A stretch of 64,000 nt of DNA from Cohnella candidum (GTDB lineage Bacteria > Bacillota > Bacilli > Paenibacillales > Paenibacillaceae), in NCBI RefSeq assembly GCF_003713065.1, contig NZ_CP033433.1:1709001-1773000 (forward strand), written 5' to 3'. The notes under the pieces are model-generated. The model made no database searches. It was not told where the DNA came from and saw nothing but the letters and a program-made list of their open reading frames with translations. Every line of letters begins with the position of its first letter. The stretch's first letter is position 1. Of this stretch, positions 43,036 to 52,763 are shown piece by piece. Made by a program: the position numbers and the translations under genes.

Positions 43036-43157
43036 TTAATCCGATTCATGCTGGCCGGATAACGCGCCATTTTGTTCAGGCTCAGCCCTTGCGCTTTGGC
43101 GGTGAAACGGGACTCGTTCCGTTGGTCGTCCGCCTTCGTGCTTTTGTTATGGGGCAT
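43020..43157 (-). CDS. Small basic protein, 45 residues
   Basis: A short minus-strand frame of 45 codons. It starts at ATG 43157 behind GGGAGGTGA, a strong ribosome binding site at ideal spacing. The product is rich in Lys, Arg and Asn: MPHNKSTKADDQRNESRF, then KAQGLSLNKMARYP and NRINKNLP at the end. No family is recognised. It converges with the SOS-type gene, and the end of the frame lies in that gene's terminator. It resembles small spore or nucleic-acid-binding proteins in composition only. Confidence 0.6.
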   Translation of the reverse strand: MPHNKSTKADDQRNESRFTAKAQGLSLNKMARYPASMNRINKNLP

Positions 43158-43294
43158 ATGCTCACCTCCCGCCCTTCCTGAAATCCCGGGAAGGGTTTTC
43201 TATATAGCTTTCCTCGTTCCCGACATTTACAAACCCGTTCCCGCTAAGGGATAATGGAAAGACATCACATTCCCGACGAAACAGGAGCTTTCAC

Positions 43295-44071
43295 ATGAAG
43301 CAAACACTGTTGTTTGATCTGGACGATACGTTGATCTATTGCAACAAGTACTTCCACTTGATCCTGGAGCAGTTCGCCGACGAGATGACCCAATGGCTCG
43401 AACCGTTCGGCTTCAAACGCGAGGAAATCCTGCGGAAGCATACGGAGATCGATATCGCGGGCGTCCAGGTTTTCGGCTTCAAGAGCGAACATTTTCCGCA
43501 GTCCTTCGTGGATACGTACCGTTATTTCCATAACCTTTGCGGCCGGTCGGCTTCCGATGAAGAGGAGCGGTTCCTCTGGAAGCTGGGCTACAGCGTCTAT
43601 GACCTCGAGGTTGAACCCTATCCGTACATGGACGAGACGCTTCAGCACCTGATCGAGGAAGGACACGACCTCCATCTCTATACCGGCGGCGACTACTCCA
43701 TCCAACAGAACAAAGTCGAACGCATGAACCTGAAACGCTATTTCGGGGACCGCATCTACGTTCGGCAGCATAAGAATACCGAAGCTTTGGAGCAAATTTT
43801 GCGAGATGGGAAATTCGACCGTTCCTCCACCTGGATGATCGGCAACTCCTTAAGAACCGACGTGCTCCCCGCGCTGCAATGCGGCATCCACTCCGTCTAC
43901 CTGAAGCAGGAAGGCGAATGGAACTACAATGTGGTCCCGGTCGAGGCGAAGCCGCAGGGCGCGTTCCTGACGCTTGAGGCTTTACCCGAAGTGCCGCCGG
44001 CGATCCACCAATATCTTTATCGAAATTCCGAGGCCGCAGAGCCTCTCCGCAACGTACAAAAACCGTCCTGA
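43295..44071 (+). CDS. HAD superfamily hydrolase
   Basis: A 258-residue phosphatase-like protein. HAD motif I is LLFDLDDTLIYCN at residues 4-14 (DxDxT), motif II LYTGGD near 128, motif III the Lys region near 150 and motif IV WMIGNSLRTDV near 180. The cap domain is helical. The substrate is unknown; the YjjG-like group acts on nucleotides, but this branch is undefined. Start ATG follows AGGAG. Single gene; its stop codon sits within the terminator hairpin. Confidence 0.88.
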   Translation: MKQTLLFDLDDTLIYCNKYFHLILEQFADEMTQWLEPFGFKREEILRKHTEIDIAGVQVFGFKSEHFPQSFVDTYRYFHNLCGRSASDEEERFLWKLGYSVYDLEVEPYPYMDETLQHLIEEGHDLHLYTGGDYSIQQNKVERMNLKRYFGDRIYVRQHKNTEALEQILRDGKFDRSSTWMIGNSLRTDVLPALQCGIHSVYLKQEGEWNYNVVPVEAKPQGAFLTLEALPEVPPAIHQYLYRNSEAAEPLRNVQKPS

Positions 44072-44092
44072 GGTGATCCTCGGACGGTTTTT
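44058..44092. terminator. Bidirectional terminator hairpin
   Basis: AAAAACCGTCC and GGACGGTTTTT with an extended GAGG/CCTC inner stem, between the convergent HAD and glucosaminidase-like genes. Confidence 0.85.
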
Positions 44093-45177
44093 CATTTGTA
44101 TGATGAAGGCGGCAGGCTGTTCAACTTATCGAATATTCGCTTGACCCCGTCGGACCAATTCGGGTCCTCTGCGTAGGTCTGATTCAGCCAGTCGAACGGC
44201 TCGTATCCCTCCGGCCGTTTGCTTCCCTGCCGCGACAGCGTGCGGGCGGCAATGTCGGCCGAATCGCCGATGTCGGTGTTGAATTCTTCCCAGCTGTAAA
44301 ACACGTTAAACGGATTGTTGGCGATTTTTTTGGCGTTTTTGTTCGACTTCGGAACGAAGCCCTGCTCTTGCCCGGTCACCGCGAACAGCAGCAGCGGATT
44401 CACGTCATGCTCCTTGGCGCTGTTTACGATGGCACTGAAATAAGGCTCGTCCGCCAGCATCGAATCCCGGCTCCGCAAGTACGATTTGACCGCGGCCGTA
44501 TCGATGTCCCGGTACCGCAGCTGCGTCGGCATGCCCACGTCCGCGGACGGCACGGGCAGCTGCAGGACGGGCGACGGCAAAGGCTGCTCCGACGTCTCCG
44601 GAGCGGGACGCCCCAGCAGCACGCCCGCGGCGATGCCGCCGGCCAGCACGAGAACGGCCATCGCCAAAGCCGGACGCGGCACTCTGCCGAAGATGTCCCA
44701 GCCAGGCCGCGTTCGGGGCAGTGCCGGAAGCGGCAGCGCTTCAGCCGCCAGCGTTCCGAATTCGGCGGAGAACTCCGCTTGGGCGAGCACGGCAGCCGGT
44801 TCTTTGCGTAACAATCGGTTCATCAGCAGCTCGGGACTCCATTTCCCCGGCGCCCGCTCATTCATCCAACGGAGAATCGGGTCCAAAAACATCGCTTCCG
44901 CGGACGGATCGGGCAGCTCGATCTCCGCGCAAACGTCCAACACGTCGTCTGGCCGGATTTCCCGCTGCTCCACGACGAGGCACCGCCGGATCAAATCGTC
45001 CGCGATCCTCTCCTTGAATTCGGCGGGCAATTCCGGCAGTCTCCGCTGGATCGTTTGGCGAATCGCGGTAGCGACGATCTCTGCCCGCTTGGCTCCGGAG
45101 AGGGGCGCGTATTTCGTTTGCACGTACCGGCGAATGACATTTACGTCCGCCGGCGACAGCAAGGCCGCATTTTCCAC
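44092..45177 (-). CDS. Single-pass membrane protein with glucosaminidase-like domain
   Basis: A 361-residue protein with an unusual layout: a soluble, helical N-terminal part (about 1-165), one membrane helix (about 170-192, PALAMAVLVLAGGIAAGVLLG), a Pro-rich linker and an outside C-terminal domain (about 245-361) like the GH73 glucosaminidases (DVNPLLLFAVTGQEQGF with a candidate catalytic Glu, then NNPFNVFYSWEEFNT and DIAARTLSRQGSKRPEGYEPF). It should cut or bind peptidoglycan while the inside part is free to sense something. The N-terminal domain is not recognised. Convergent with the HAD gene; the next gene upstream is a small hypothetical 41 bp away. Confidence 0.78.
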   Translation of the reverse strand: MENAALLSPADVNVIRRYVQTKYAPLSGAKRAEIVATAIRQTIQRRLPELPAEFKERIADDLIRRCLVVEQREIRPDDVLDVCAEIELPDPSAEAMFLDPILRWMNERAPGKWSPELLMNRLLRKEPAAVLAQAEFSAEFGTLAAEALPLPALPRTRPGWDIFGRVPRPALAMAVLVLAGGIAAGVLLGRPAPETSEQPLPSPVLQLPVPSADVGMPTQLRYRDIDTAAVKSYLRSRDSMLADEPYFSAIVNSAKEHDVNPLLLFAVTGQEQGFVPKSNKNAKKIANNPFNVFYSWEEFNTDIGDSADIAARTLSRQGSKRPEGYEPFDWLNQTYAEDPNWSDGVKRIFDKLNSLPPSSYK

Positions 45178-45218
45178 GTTCCCCTCTCCCCCCTCTTATC
45201 GCCAATGTGATGCGGAAA

Positions 45219-45545
45219 CTAAGCCAAATCTTGTTCCGCGGCTTCGCGTATCCGGGCTTGTAACGGAGAGCTTGCGATGTAATCTTCGATCTGCTGTTTT
45301 TCCGAAGCCGTCAACTGGTATTCGCAGTCGCAGCCTTCGTCCTGCGGCACGATCTGCATCGGAAACCCGCGGTGGGTGCAGACGATCAGAATGGAAAAAT
45401 CGATCAAATCGTCGGGAAGCGGCGTAGACGATGCGGTGTCGACCTGAACTTCCACGTCAACCCACTGGTTGTCCCGTTTCTCGACGCGCGGATAAAACGC
45501 GGTGAAAATCAAATCGTTCCAGCTTTCGGCCCCATACTTGATCAT
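45219..45545 (-). CDS. Hypothetical protein, 108 residues
   Basis: A small acidic protein, not recognised. It begins [21 protein letters not shown], holds a Cys pair in [12 protein letters not shown] near residue 72 and ends in an acidic helix. Start ATG is preceded by GAAGGAGGA. It lies between the gltD terminator and the membrane glucosaminidase-like gene, which starts 41 bp after its stop, so the two may share a transcript. Confidence 0.7.
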   Translation of the reverse strand: MIKYGAESWNDLIFTAFYPRVEKRDNQWVDVEVQVDTASSTPLPDDLIDFSILIVCTHRGFPMQIVPQDEGCDCEYQLTASEKQQIEDYIASSPLQARIREAAEQDLA

Positions 45546-45572
45546 TCGGATCCTCCTTCGTTCCCGACGGTC

Positions 45573-45626
45573 AAAAAAAGGCCGTTCCGGAAAAGATAAA
45601 CGCGGTGCGTTCGCCGGAACGGCCTT
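45573..45626 (-). terminator. Rho-independent terminator of gltD
   Basis: AAGGCCGTTCCGG and its complement form a 13-bp stem; on the minus strand it is followed by T7. It ends the gltD transcript. Confidence 0.85.
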
Positions 45627-45638
45627 GACGGTCGTTCA

Positions 45639-47129
<1,491 letters not shown>

Positions 47130-47256
47130 CTTCGGTTTCCCCCATCTGTCGGTGTTTCGCTGTTTCGTGGCGAATCTCTAACTTTAATTAGAACATGCTA
47201 CCAAATCGCTTCGGCAGCCAGAATGGACTTTCCTTACAATTGTTTGCACTATCCGT

Positions 47257-47739
47257 CTATTGCCGTTCGTACACGACGAACGTAAACGGCAAATCGTTCT
47301 GCTCGTCCCGCACGCCAGGCACGGCCGAAACGCGCGTCCACTCGCGGGGATCCAGAGCGGGAAAATACGCATCCCCTTCGAATTCCCGATCGATCTCGGT
47401 CAGCAGAATTCGGTCCGCGTAAGGAAGGAGCTGACGATAAATCTGCTCTCCCCCGATAACCATCAAATCTTCGTTTTTGAATCTTTCGACGGCTTCTTCC
47501 ACGGTTCGGACGACGACGCAGCCTTCCGGCGCTTCCTCCATCGTTCGGGAAAGAATGACGTTCGTCCTGTCTTTCAGCGGCTTCTTCAACGATTCGAACG
47601 TGAGCCGGCCCATGAGAACCGGTTTGCCTTTGGTTTGGGCGATAAAATAAGCCATGTCCGCGGGGAGCCGCCAGGGCAGCCGATTGCCGATCCCGATGAC
47701 CCCGTTGGAAGCGGCTGCTGATATCATGGTAATGGCCAT
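47257..47739 (-). CDS. dfrA: Dihydrofolate reductase
   Basis: A 160-residue enzyme that reduces dihydrofolate to tetrahydrofolate with NADPH. Seen: ISAAASNGVIGIGNRLPWRLPADM at the start with the catalytic acidic residue, LMGRLTFESL near 42, NVILSRT and EDLMVIGGEQIYRQLLPYADRI with the cofactor-binding GGEQIY. The frame is open upstream; ATG 47739 or 47727 are likely starts, with GGAAGAGGG before the first. It is usually beside thyA in related bacteria; here thyA lies about 6.3 kb away on the same strand. Single gene. Confidence 0.92.
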   Translation of the reverse strand: MAITMISAAASNGVIGIGNRLPWRLPADMAYFIAQTKGKPVLMGRLTFESLKKPLKDRTNVILSRTMEEAPEGCVVVRTVEEAVERFKNEDLMVIGGEQIYRQLLPYADRILLTEIDREFEGDAYFPALDPREWTRVSAVPGVRDEQNDLPFTFVVYERQ

Positions 47740-47875
47740 GCGGAACCCTCTTCCGGAAACGTATGACGACTGTATATTTTCACTATCATACCATACCGGA
47801 AAGATGCTGCCTACCCGAACGAACGGCCAGAATCCATTTCCAATTGTTAAGATTCTACGAAATTTGACTCGTTCT

Positions 47876-48661
47876 TCAAGCGGATCCGAACATTTTCGGT
47901 CCTTGGGGCGATGTCGTGCCGGCATCCGGCTCGAGCGTGACCCCGACATGATCGAAGGAAGGGAAATCATCCTTCCACGGTACCGTGAGAAGGCCGATAC
48001 CGGAGGAGCCCACGGTAAAAGTACCGGCGCTGCGGCGGGTGCCGTCTTTCAGCAGCCAGACGTGATAGGCCTGCTCCCCTTCCGTCTTTGGCGTGCCGAA
48101 AACATAGACGACGAGCCGCGTTTCGCCTGCCGACTTGATCATGCATGCAACGCCGTAGGCGTTTTTGCCGGCCGCGTAGGAACGGACTTCCTCTTCGGGC
48201 GAAAGCCGAACGAGCTTCTCGATTTGCGAGGGAGCTGCCATTGCGGGAACGGCTGCCTGCTCCGACCCGGAAGGCAGTAAACCCCGGCCCGCGAAGCCCG
48301 CGAAAAACGCTGCAGCAATGACGGCTGCGAGAATCACCCGGCGGTAAACGTTTGCGATCGGCTTGCGAGAACGGACCGTATCTGGGGTGACGGTTTGCGT
48401 TTGTCGTTCTGCGGGATTATCGCTTTCCGTTTGACCGAATATCGAGTCCATCACTTCCGCCTTCAGGTCGGCGGGAAGCTCCAGCTCTGGCGCGTCTTCC
48501 GACAGCCGATCCCATACGAGACGCCATTCGGCGGCGTCTTCCCGGCAAGCGGCGCAAGTATCGAGATGGCGTTCGAAGCGTTTGCGCTCGACGTCCGACA
48601 TTTCGCCCGCCATATAATCCGCCAGTCCTTGGCAGTTCGTTGTCATGTCCCTGTTTTCCAT
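47876..48661 (-). CDS. Zinc-finger anti-sigma factor (RskA/RsiK-like)
   Basis: A 261-residue membrane protein. The N-terminal cytoplasmic part has the anti-sigma zinc motif H32-x3-C36-x2-C39 (RHLDTCAACRED) with C10 as a likely further ligand. One helix (about 105-126, VILAAVIAAAFFAGFAGRGL) leads to an outside RskA-type C-terminal domain. It should hold the ECF sigma factor next to it. Its start lies 3 bp after the sigma stop, and it is co-transcribed. The outside domain suggests release by proteolysis in response to an envelope signal. Confidence 0.9.
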   Translation of the reverse strand: MENRDMTTNCQGLADYMAGEMSDVERKRFERHLDTCAACREDAAEWRLVWDRLSEDAPELELPADLKAEVMDSIFGQTESDNPAERQTQTVTPDTVRSRKPIANVYRRVILAAVIAAAFFAGFAGRGLLPSGSEQAAVPAMAAPSQIEKLVRLSPEEEVRSYAAGKNAYGVACMIKSAGETRLVVYVFGTPKTEGEQAYHVWLLKDGTRRSAGTFTVGSSGIGLLTVPWKDDFPSFDHVGVTLEPDAGTTSPQGPKMFGSA

Positions 48662-48664
48662 CGC

Positions 48665-49231
48665 TTAACGTTCCTCCCTGAGGCCCTGGAGATGGCGGCG
48701 AAGAGATTTCAACGCTTGGTGCAGCCGGCTTTTGACCGTGCCCACGGGTTCCCCGCCCATTTCCGCGATCTGCTGCAACGTATATCCTTTCCAGTACAAA
48801 AGCTCGATGACCCTCTGCTGCGGTACGGTAAGCCGGGAGGCAGCAGCAGCCACTTCGGATATTTCGGAACGCCGCACGAGCTCGCTAGCCGGGTCATCCG
48901 TTTCCGAAGCTTCCTTCGTTTCCTCGATCCACTCCATCGGGACGTTGGCGGCATGCCGCCTCTCCCTGCGAAGGACGTCCACGGCGATGTTCCTCGTGAC
49001 CGTAATGAGCCAATTGGCGAACGAGCCTTTCGCCGCATCGTATTCGGCTCTCGTCGTCCATAGGCGGGTAAACACCAGCTGGACGATTTCCCGCGCCAGC
49101 GGTTCGCTTCCCGCCGCCCGTCTGGCGAAGGAATAGACCAGTTTCGCGTACCGGTCATATAGAAGCTCTAAGGCGTCCCTTTGTTTCATGCGGATCATCC
49201 GCATCAATTCGCTGTCGGTATGGGTCGGCAT
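48665..49231 (-). CDS. ECF-type RNA polymerase sigma factor (SigK-like)
   Basis: A 188-residue sigma factor: region 2 with DALELLYDRYAKLVYSFARRAAG and FANWLITVTRNIAVDVLRRERR, region 4 with TVPQQRVIELLYWKGYTLQQIAEM and GTVKSRLHQALKSLRRHL. Its partner anti-sigma factor is encoded 3 bp downstream. It lies 91 bp after the cupredoxin lipoprotein gene, with a terminator between, and may control those secreted redox proteins. Its own promoter is not clear by eye. Confidence 0.93.
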   Translation of the reverse strand: MPTHTDSELMRMIRMKQRDALELLYDRYAKLVYSFARRAAGSEPLAREIVQLVFTRLWTTRAEYDAAKGSFANWLITVTRNIAVDVLRRERRHAANVPMEWIEETKEASETDDPASELVRRSEISEVAAAASRLTVPQQRVIELLYWKGYTLQQIAEMGGEPVGTVKSRLHQALKSLRRHLQGLREER

Positions 49232-49288
49232 CTCGTCGTTACCCCTTTTGAACCGCGATTGCTTGCCATCCCTATTTTAACAGAAAAT

Positions 49289-49317
49289 GGACGGACGGGA
49301 GCCCCTCCCGTCCGTCC
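49289..49317 (-). terminator. Rho-independent terminator
   Basis: GGACGGACGGGAG and its complement around CCC form a 13-bp stem; on the minus strand it is followed by ATTTTCTGTTAAAAT. It ends the cupredoxin operon. Confidence 0.75.
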
Positions 49318-49322
49318 CGAAT

Positions 49323-50015
49323 TCAACTTTCTTTCACGACGATTTTACCCGTCATTCCCGTATGGGGATTGCAGTAGTACGTGAACGTCCCCGCTTTGTC
49401 GAACGTGACGGTCTTCTCTTCGTCCTTGCCCAGCATGCCCGTATCGAACGATCCGTCGTCCGCAACGGCCGAATGCTCGACGTCGTCGCGGTTGACGAAT
49501 TTGATTTTGTCGCCGACATGGATTTCGATATCGGACGGGTGGAACGCGAAGCTTTTGATTTCCACGGTGACCGTCTCGCTCTTCCGGTCTTCGGCGGACG
49601 GGGAAGGCGATGGTGAAGCCGTTTCCTTCGAAGGCTGCGGCGAAGGTTTCGCCGATGGCTTCGGCGACGGCATCGCCGAGTGCCCGCCGTGGTCGTCGTG
49701 CGAAGCTTCCGGTTTGGGCGAAGGGTCGTGAGACGCGCTCGCCGACGGCGATGGTGAGTCGGAAGGCGAAGCCTCAGGCGATGCCGACGACGGCGAGGCG
49801 GAAGCCGAACCCGAAGGCGATTCCGAGGGCTCCGAGGATTCCGTCGGCGATGCCGATGCTGTTGCTGACGGTGCAACCGAGGCTGCGATGGACGGCGATG
49901 CTGCTGCCGGCGTCGAAGCGGCATCGCTCCCTCCTTTGGACGAACAAGCGGCTGCGAAAAGGATCAGAAGCGCCCATACGCTATACCGGATCAATCCCGT
50001 TCCGAAATTCTTCAT
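49323..50015 (-). CDS. Cupredoxin-domain lipoprotein
   Basis: A 230-residue exported protein. A signal peptide ends in a lipobox-like FAAAC with Cys24 as lipid anchor. A very long Ser/Pro/Ala-rich linker (about 28-145) acts as a stalk through the cell wall. The C-terminal plastocyanin-like domain (about 147-230) has copper ligands His in DVEHSAV and Cys, His and Met in YYCNPHTGM. It probably carries electrons or copper at the outer face. Its ATG overlaps the stop of the COG4315-cupredoxin gene by 4 bp. Composition of the stalk makes it hypervariable, so homologues will match mainly at the end. Confidence 0.9.
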   Translation of the reverse strand: MKNFGTGLIRYSVWALLILFAAACSSKGGSDAASTPAAASPSIAASVAPSATASASPTESSEPSESPSGSASASPSSASPEASPSDSPSPSASASHDPSPKPEASHDDHGGHSAMPSPKPSAKPSPQPSKETASPSPSPSAEDRKSETVTVEIKSFAFHPSDIEIHVGDKIKFVNRDDVEHSAVADDGSFDTGMLGKDEEKTVTFDKAGTFTYYCNPHTGMTGKIVVKES

Positions 50016-51658
50016 TGGACGATGATCGTGGCTTTCATATGGTCTTTGTGCGGTTCGCAGTAGAAGGCGTAAGTACCCGGTTTATCCAGCTTGATGGTAA
50101 CGGATTGCCCTTGAGAGATGAGCGGGATCCGGAACGATCCGTCGACCGCCACCGCGTTGTGGAAGTCATTGTCCCGGTTGATGAACGTGATTGTCGAACC
50201 GGCTTTCACCGTGACCGTATCCTGCGAGAACATGTAGTTTTTCATTTCGATCGTCGCGCTGCCCGGCAGGGAATCCTGCGTGGTCGTACCGGTGAATTTG
50301 TCCGGATCGACGAGGAACCAAACCTTGCCGACGTTGTGGCCCAGCGTGTCGCCGCGTTTGGCGTCCTGAACCCAATAATAGAGCGGATAGCCTTTGTAAG
50401 TTGTCTGCTTAGCGCCGTCCGGCCGGATGATTTCGCCGAAATCCTCCGCTTTCAGGCCGCTGGGCACGGTGATCTTGTCGGCGTGGAATGCCGGCCACTT
50501 GGCCAGGCAATCGCCGGAGCATACGCTGGCGCCTTTCGGATCCTTATCGAAGTAGTACAGCGACATGCCGTTCGCGTCGACGAGATAGTTGATTTTCAGC
50601 GTCGGATCGGTACCGAGCGCCACCGTGTAGAACGGCTGCTTGATCAAATACCAAACTTTGCCGACACCCTCGCCCGTCACGTCTCCGGGCTTCGCGTCTT
50701 TTACAAAGTAATAGAGCGGCCAGCCTTTGTACGTGACTTGCTTCATCCCGTCGGTGCGGGTGAACGCGCCGAAGTCTTTGCCGTCGACCCCGTCGGCGAG
50801 CAGCAGCCGGTCCGCGCTGAATACCGGCCAAGCCTTCAGGCAGTCGCCCGTGCAGGAATTCAGGTCGGCCATGTCTTTCGTGAACAGATAGAGCGCCATT
50901 CCCGCGCCGTCCGTCAAATAAGTGGAGCCGTCCGCGGTTTTCCGCACGTCGATGCGTTTGCCGCCGAGCAAGCCGGCTTTATCCGCCGACAACGCTTTGC
51001 CTTCTACCAAAATGTCGAGGAGCGTCTTCGCGCCGCCTTGAGGTATCGTTTGCAGCGTTTCCAGCAGCGCCGACGCCAAATCGCGGTTCGTGAACGGCGC
51101 TGCCGCGGCCGCCCGGCTAAGGCCTTTCGAAGCGGCGAACTCGATCGCATCGGCGTAAGCGAAGTCCGTTCCCGTCCGGTACGCCAAAGATTCCAGCATC
51201 ACCTTGTACACTTGCTGCGCCGTAATCGCCGCGTTCGGGCTGAACTTTCCGCCGCCCGTGCCGCTCCAGCCGAGCTCCGGATGCGCCTTCAGATAAGCGA
51301 GTACGGGCCTCAGGCTGGACCCCGCGGAGCCTGCGTCCGCGAAATTGTCCGTTCCCGTATACGCAAGTGCCTCTTTTTCTTTGCACAGCAGGCGAAGCGC
51401 GATAATCGCTCCTTGCATCCTCGTCGTCGTTTTGGCGAGGTACGCTTCCGTCACGCCGTGGCCGTCCCCAAGCAAAATGCCGAGCTCCGCCGCGATGTCC
51501 GACGAATGGCCCGTCGGCAGCGCACTGACGGCTGCGACGCTCGTCGAACTTCCCGCGCTGTCCGTTTCCCCCGCCGCGAACGCGCTGAAGGGCGCGACCG
51601 TCACCGCGATCGCCAAACTCAATACCGACAATAACTTTTTACCGATTTTCATCCCCAT
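50012..51658 (-). CDS. Secreted COG4315-repeat protein with C-terminal cupredoxin
   Basis: A 548-residue exported protein. Signal peptide residues 1-29 ending AFA/AG; an SLH-like region (about 52-200) for wall attachment; two COG4315 repeats (about 240-340 and 355-450), each with YLTDGAGMALYLF or YLVDANGMSLYYF, a CTGDCLKAWPVF or CSGDCLAKWPAF motif and KGWPLYYF or KGYPLYYW; then a cupredoxin domain (about 468-548) with His500, Cys534, His537 and Met541. ATG 51658 follows GGGAGGG; the frame opens at 51742. It is coupled to the cupredoxin lipoprotein gene. The combination suggests extracellular copper or electron handling. Confidence 0.88.
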   Translation of the reverse strand: MGMKIGKKLLSVLSLAIAVTVAPFSAFAAGETDSAGSSTSVAAVSALPTGHSSDIAAELGILLGDGHGVTEAYLAKTTTRMQGAIIALRLLCKEKEALAYTGTDNFADAGSAGSSLRPVLAYLKAHPELGWSGTGGGKFSPNAAITAQQVYKVMLESLAYRTGTDFAYADAIEFAASKGLSRAAAAAPFTNRDLASALLETLQTIPQGGAKTLLDILVEGKALSADKAGLLGGKRIDVRKTADGSTYLTDGAGMALYLFTKDMADLNSCTGDCLKAWPVFSADRLLLADGVDGKDFGAFTRTDGMKQVTYKGWPLYYFVKDAKPGDVTGEGVGKVWYLIKQPFYTVALGTDPTLKINYLVDANGMSLYYFDKDPKGASVCSGDCLAKWPAFHADKITVPSGLKAEDFGEIIRPDGAKQTTYKGYPLYYWVQDAKRGDTLGHNVGKVWFLVDPDKFTGTTTQDSLPGSATIEMKNYMFSQDTVTVKAGSTITFINRDNDFHNAVAVDGSFRIPLISQGQSVTIKLDKPGTYAFYCEPHKDHMKATIIVQ

Positions 51659-51750
51659 CGTTCCCTCCCGTTTTCCAACTTCACCCAAGGAAACGACGGA
51701 TGGGAAAAAACGGTTTGAGGGATTAGAAAATATTTTTCTCATCAGGGGTT

Positions 51751-51862
51751 GTGCAAGAAAGTTACATAACTCCGCCGAATCTTCGAGCCGCTCACGGATT
51801 TATGCTAGAAAATTACATAACTCCACCGAAACCTCGTGCAGCAAACCGTTTTATGCAAGAAA
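51751..51862. repeat. 51-bp tandem repeat array, left part
   Basis: Two full 51-bp units (from 51751 and 51802) and the first 10 bases of a third (51853-51862). The core reads GCAAGAAAGTTACATAACTCC, with drift in unit 2. The third unit is cut by the insertion sequence at 51863 and resumes at 53156. Within the units GTTACATAAC and TCGAATCTTCGA are inverted repeats. Confidence 0.88.
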
Positions 51863-51891
51863 TGGACCTACGTCAAGAAAGTGGACACCAA

Positions 51892-52725
51892 TTAACTAGC
51901 TTTACTCTTACTGAAACTGGAAGCGAAACGAACTGGTGATAAATATCCCAGTGCACCGTGGATCCGTTTGCGGTTATAAAAGAACTCAACGTACCGAAAC
52001 ATCTCGTTGTATGCTTGTTGCTTCGTTCTAAATCGTTTGCAGTAAATAAGTTCTTTTTTAAGGATGCTGTGGAATGATTCAATGCACGCATTGTCATAAC
52101 AATTGCCTTTTCGACTCATGCTTGCTTTCATTCTGTAAGCTTTAAGTTGCTTTTTGTAGTCATCGGATGCGTACTGGCTCCCGCGATCTGAATGGTGGAG
52201 AAGCCCCTTCTTCGGCTTCTTGGCTGCATAGGCATCTTGCAAAGCACCGAGCACCAGATCGGTCGTCATACGGTCCTCAAGGCGCCAGCCCACGATCTCA
52301 CGGGTGCAAAGATCAAGGACGCTCGCGAGATACAGCCGGCCTTCTTTGCACGGAATGTAGGTGATGTCAGCAACCCAAACTTGATTGGGCCGCTGCGTTT
52401 CAAACTGTTGATTCAGAATGTTTGGAGCGATCGGCAAGTCGTGATTAGAGTCGGTTGTTTGAACCTTGTATTTACTCGAGACACAGGAACGCAGGCCGAG
52501 TTCATGCATGTACAAACCGACTGTCCGCTCAATTACCGTATAACCTTCCTCGCGCAGTAAAAAAGTGATTTTGGGAGCGCCGTAGCGCTTCTCTGAGTCG
52601 TTAAAGTGATACGTAATACGCCCCATCAGTTCACGCTTACGTAGTTCCTGATTACTTGGACCAGCAGACCGCCATTTGTAGTAACCGCTCCGGGAAACCC
52701 CCATTAATTCGCACATCTTCTCCAA
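51892..52725 (-). CDS. IS3-family transposase OrfB (integrase core)
   Basis: The frame gives 277 residues from ATG 52725 but continues upstream in frame to the slippery site; the natural product is the OrfAB fusion. The N-terminal part has the HTH_21-like MCELMGVSRSGYYKWR. The rve catalytic triad is visible as VWVADITYIP (Asp), HHSDRGSQYAS (Asp) and ACIESFHSILKKE (Glu). The C-terminus ends in RIHGALGYLSPVRF, typical of IS3/IS150. It is complete with no internal stop. Confidence 0.95.
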   Translation of the reverse strand: MEKMCELMGVSRSGYYKWRSAGPSNQELRKRELMGRITYHFNDSEKRYGAPKITFLLREEGYTVIERTVGLYMHELGLRSCVSSKYKVQTTDSNHDLPIAPNILNQQFETQRPNQVWVADITYIPCKEGRLYLASVLDLCTREIVGWRLEDRMTTDLVLGALQDAYAAKKPKKGLLHHSDRGSQYASDDYKKQLKAYRMKASMSRKGNCYDNACIESFHSILKKELIYCKRFRTKQQAYNEMFRYVEFFYNRKRIHGALGYLSPVRFASSFSKSKAS

Positions 52726-52763
52726 ATTGAACTCGGAGCGATGATCTTCAATGAACTGAAATC

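Noticed and set aside
47130-47256. GlnR/TnrA box or LysR-type site upstream of gltD
   Set aside because: No sequence here matches TGTNA-N7-TNACA well enough, and no regulator gene is adjacent.
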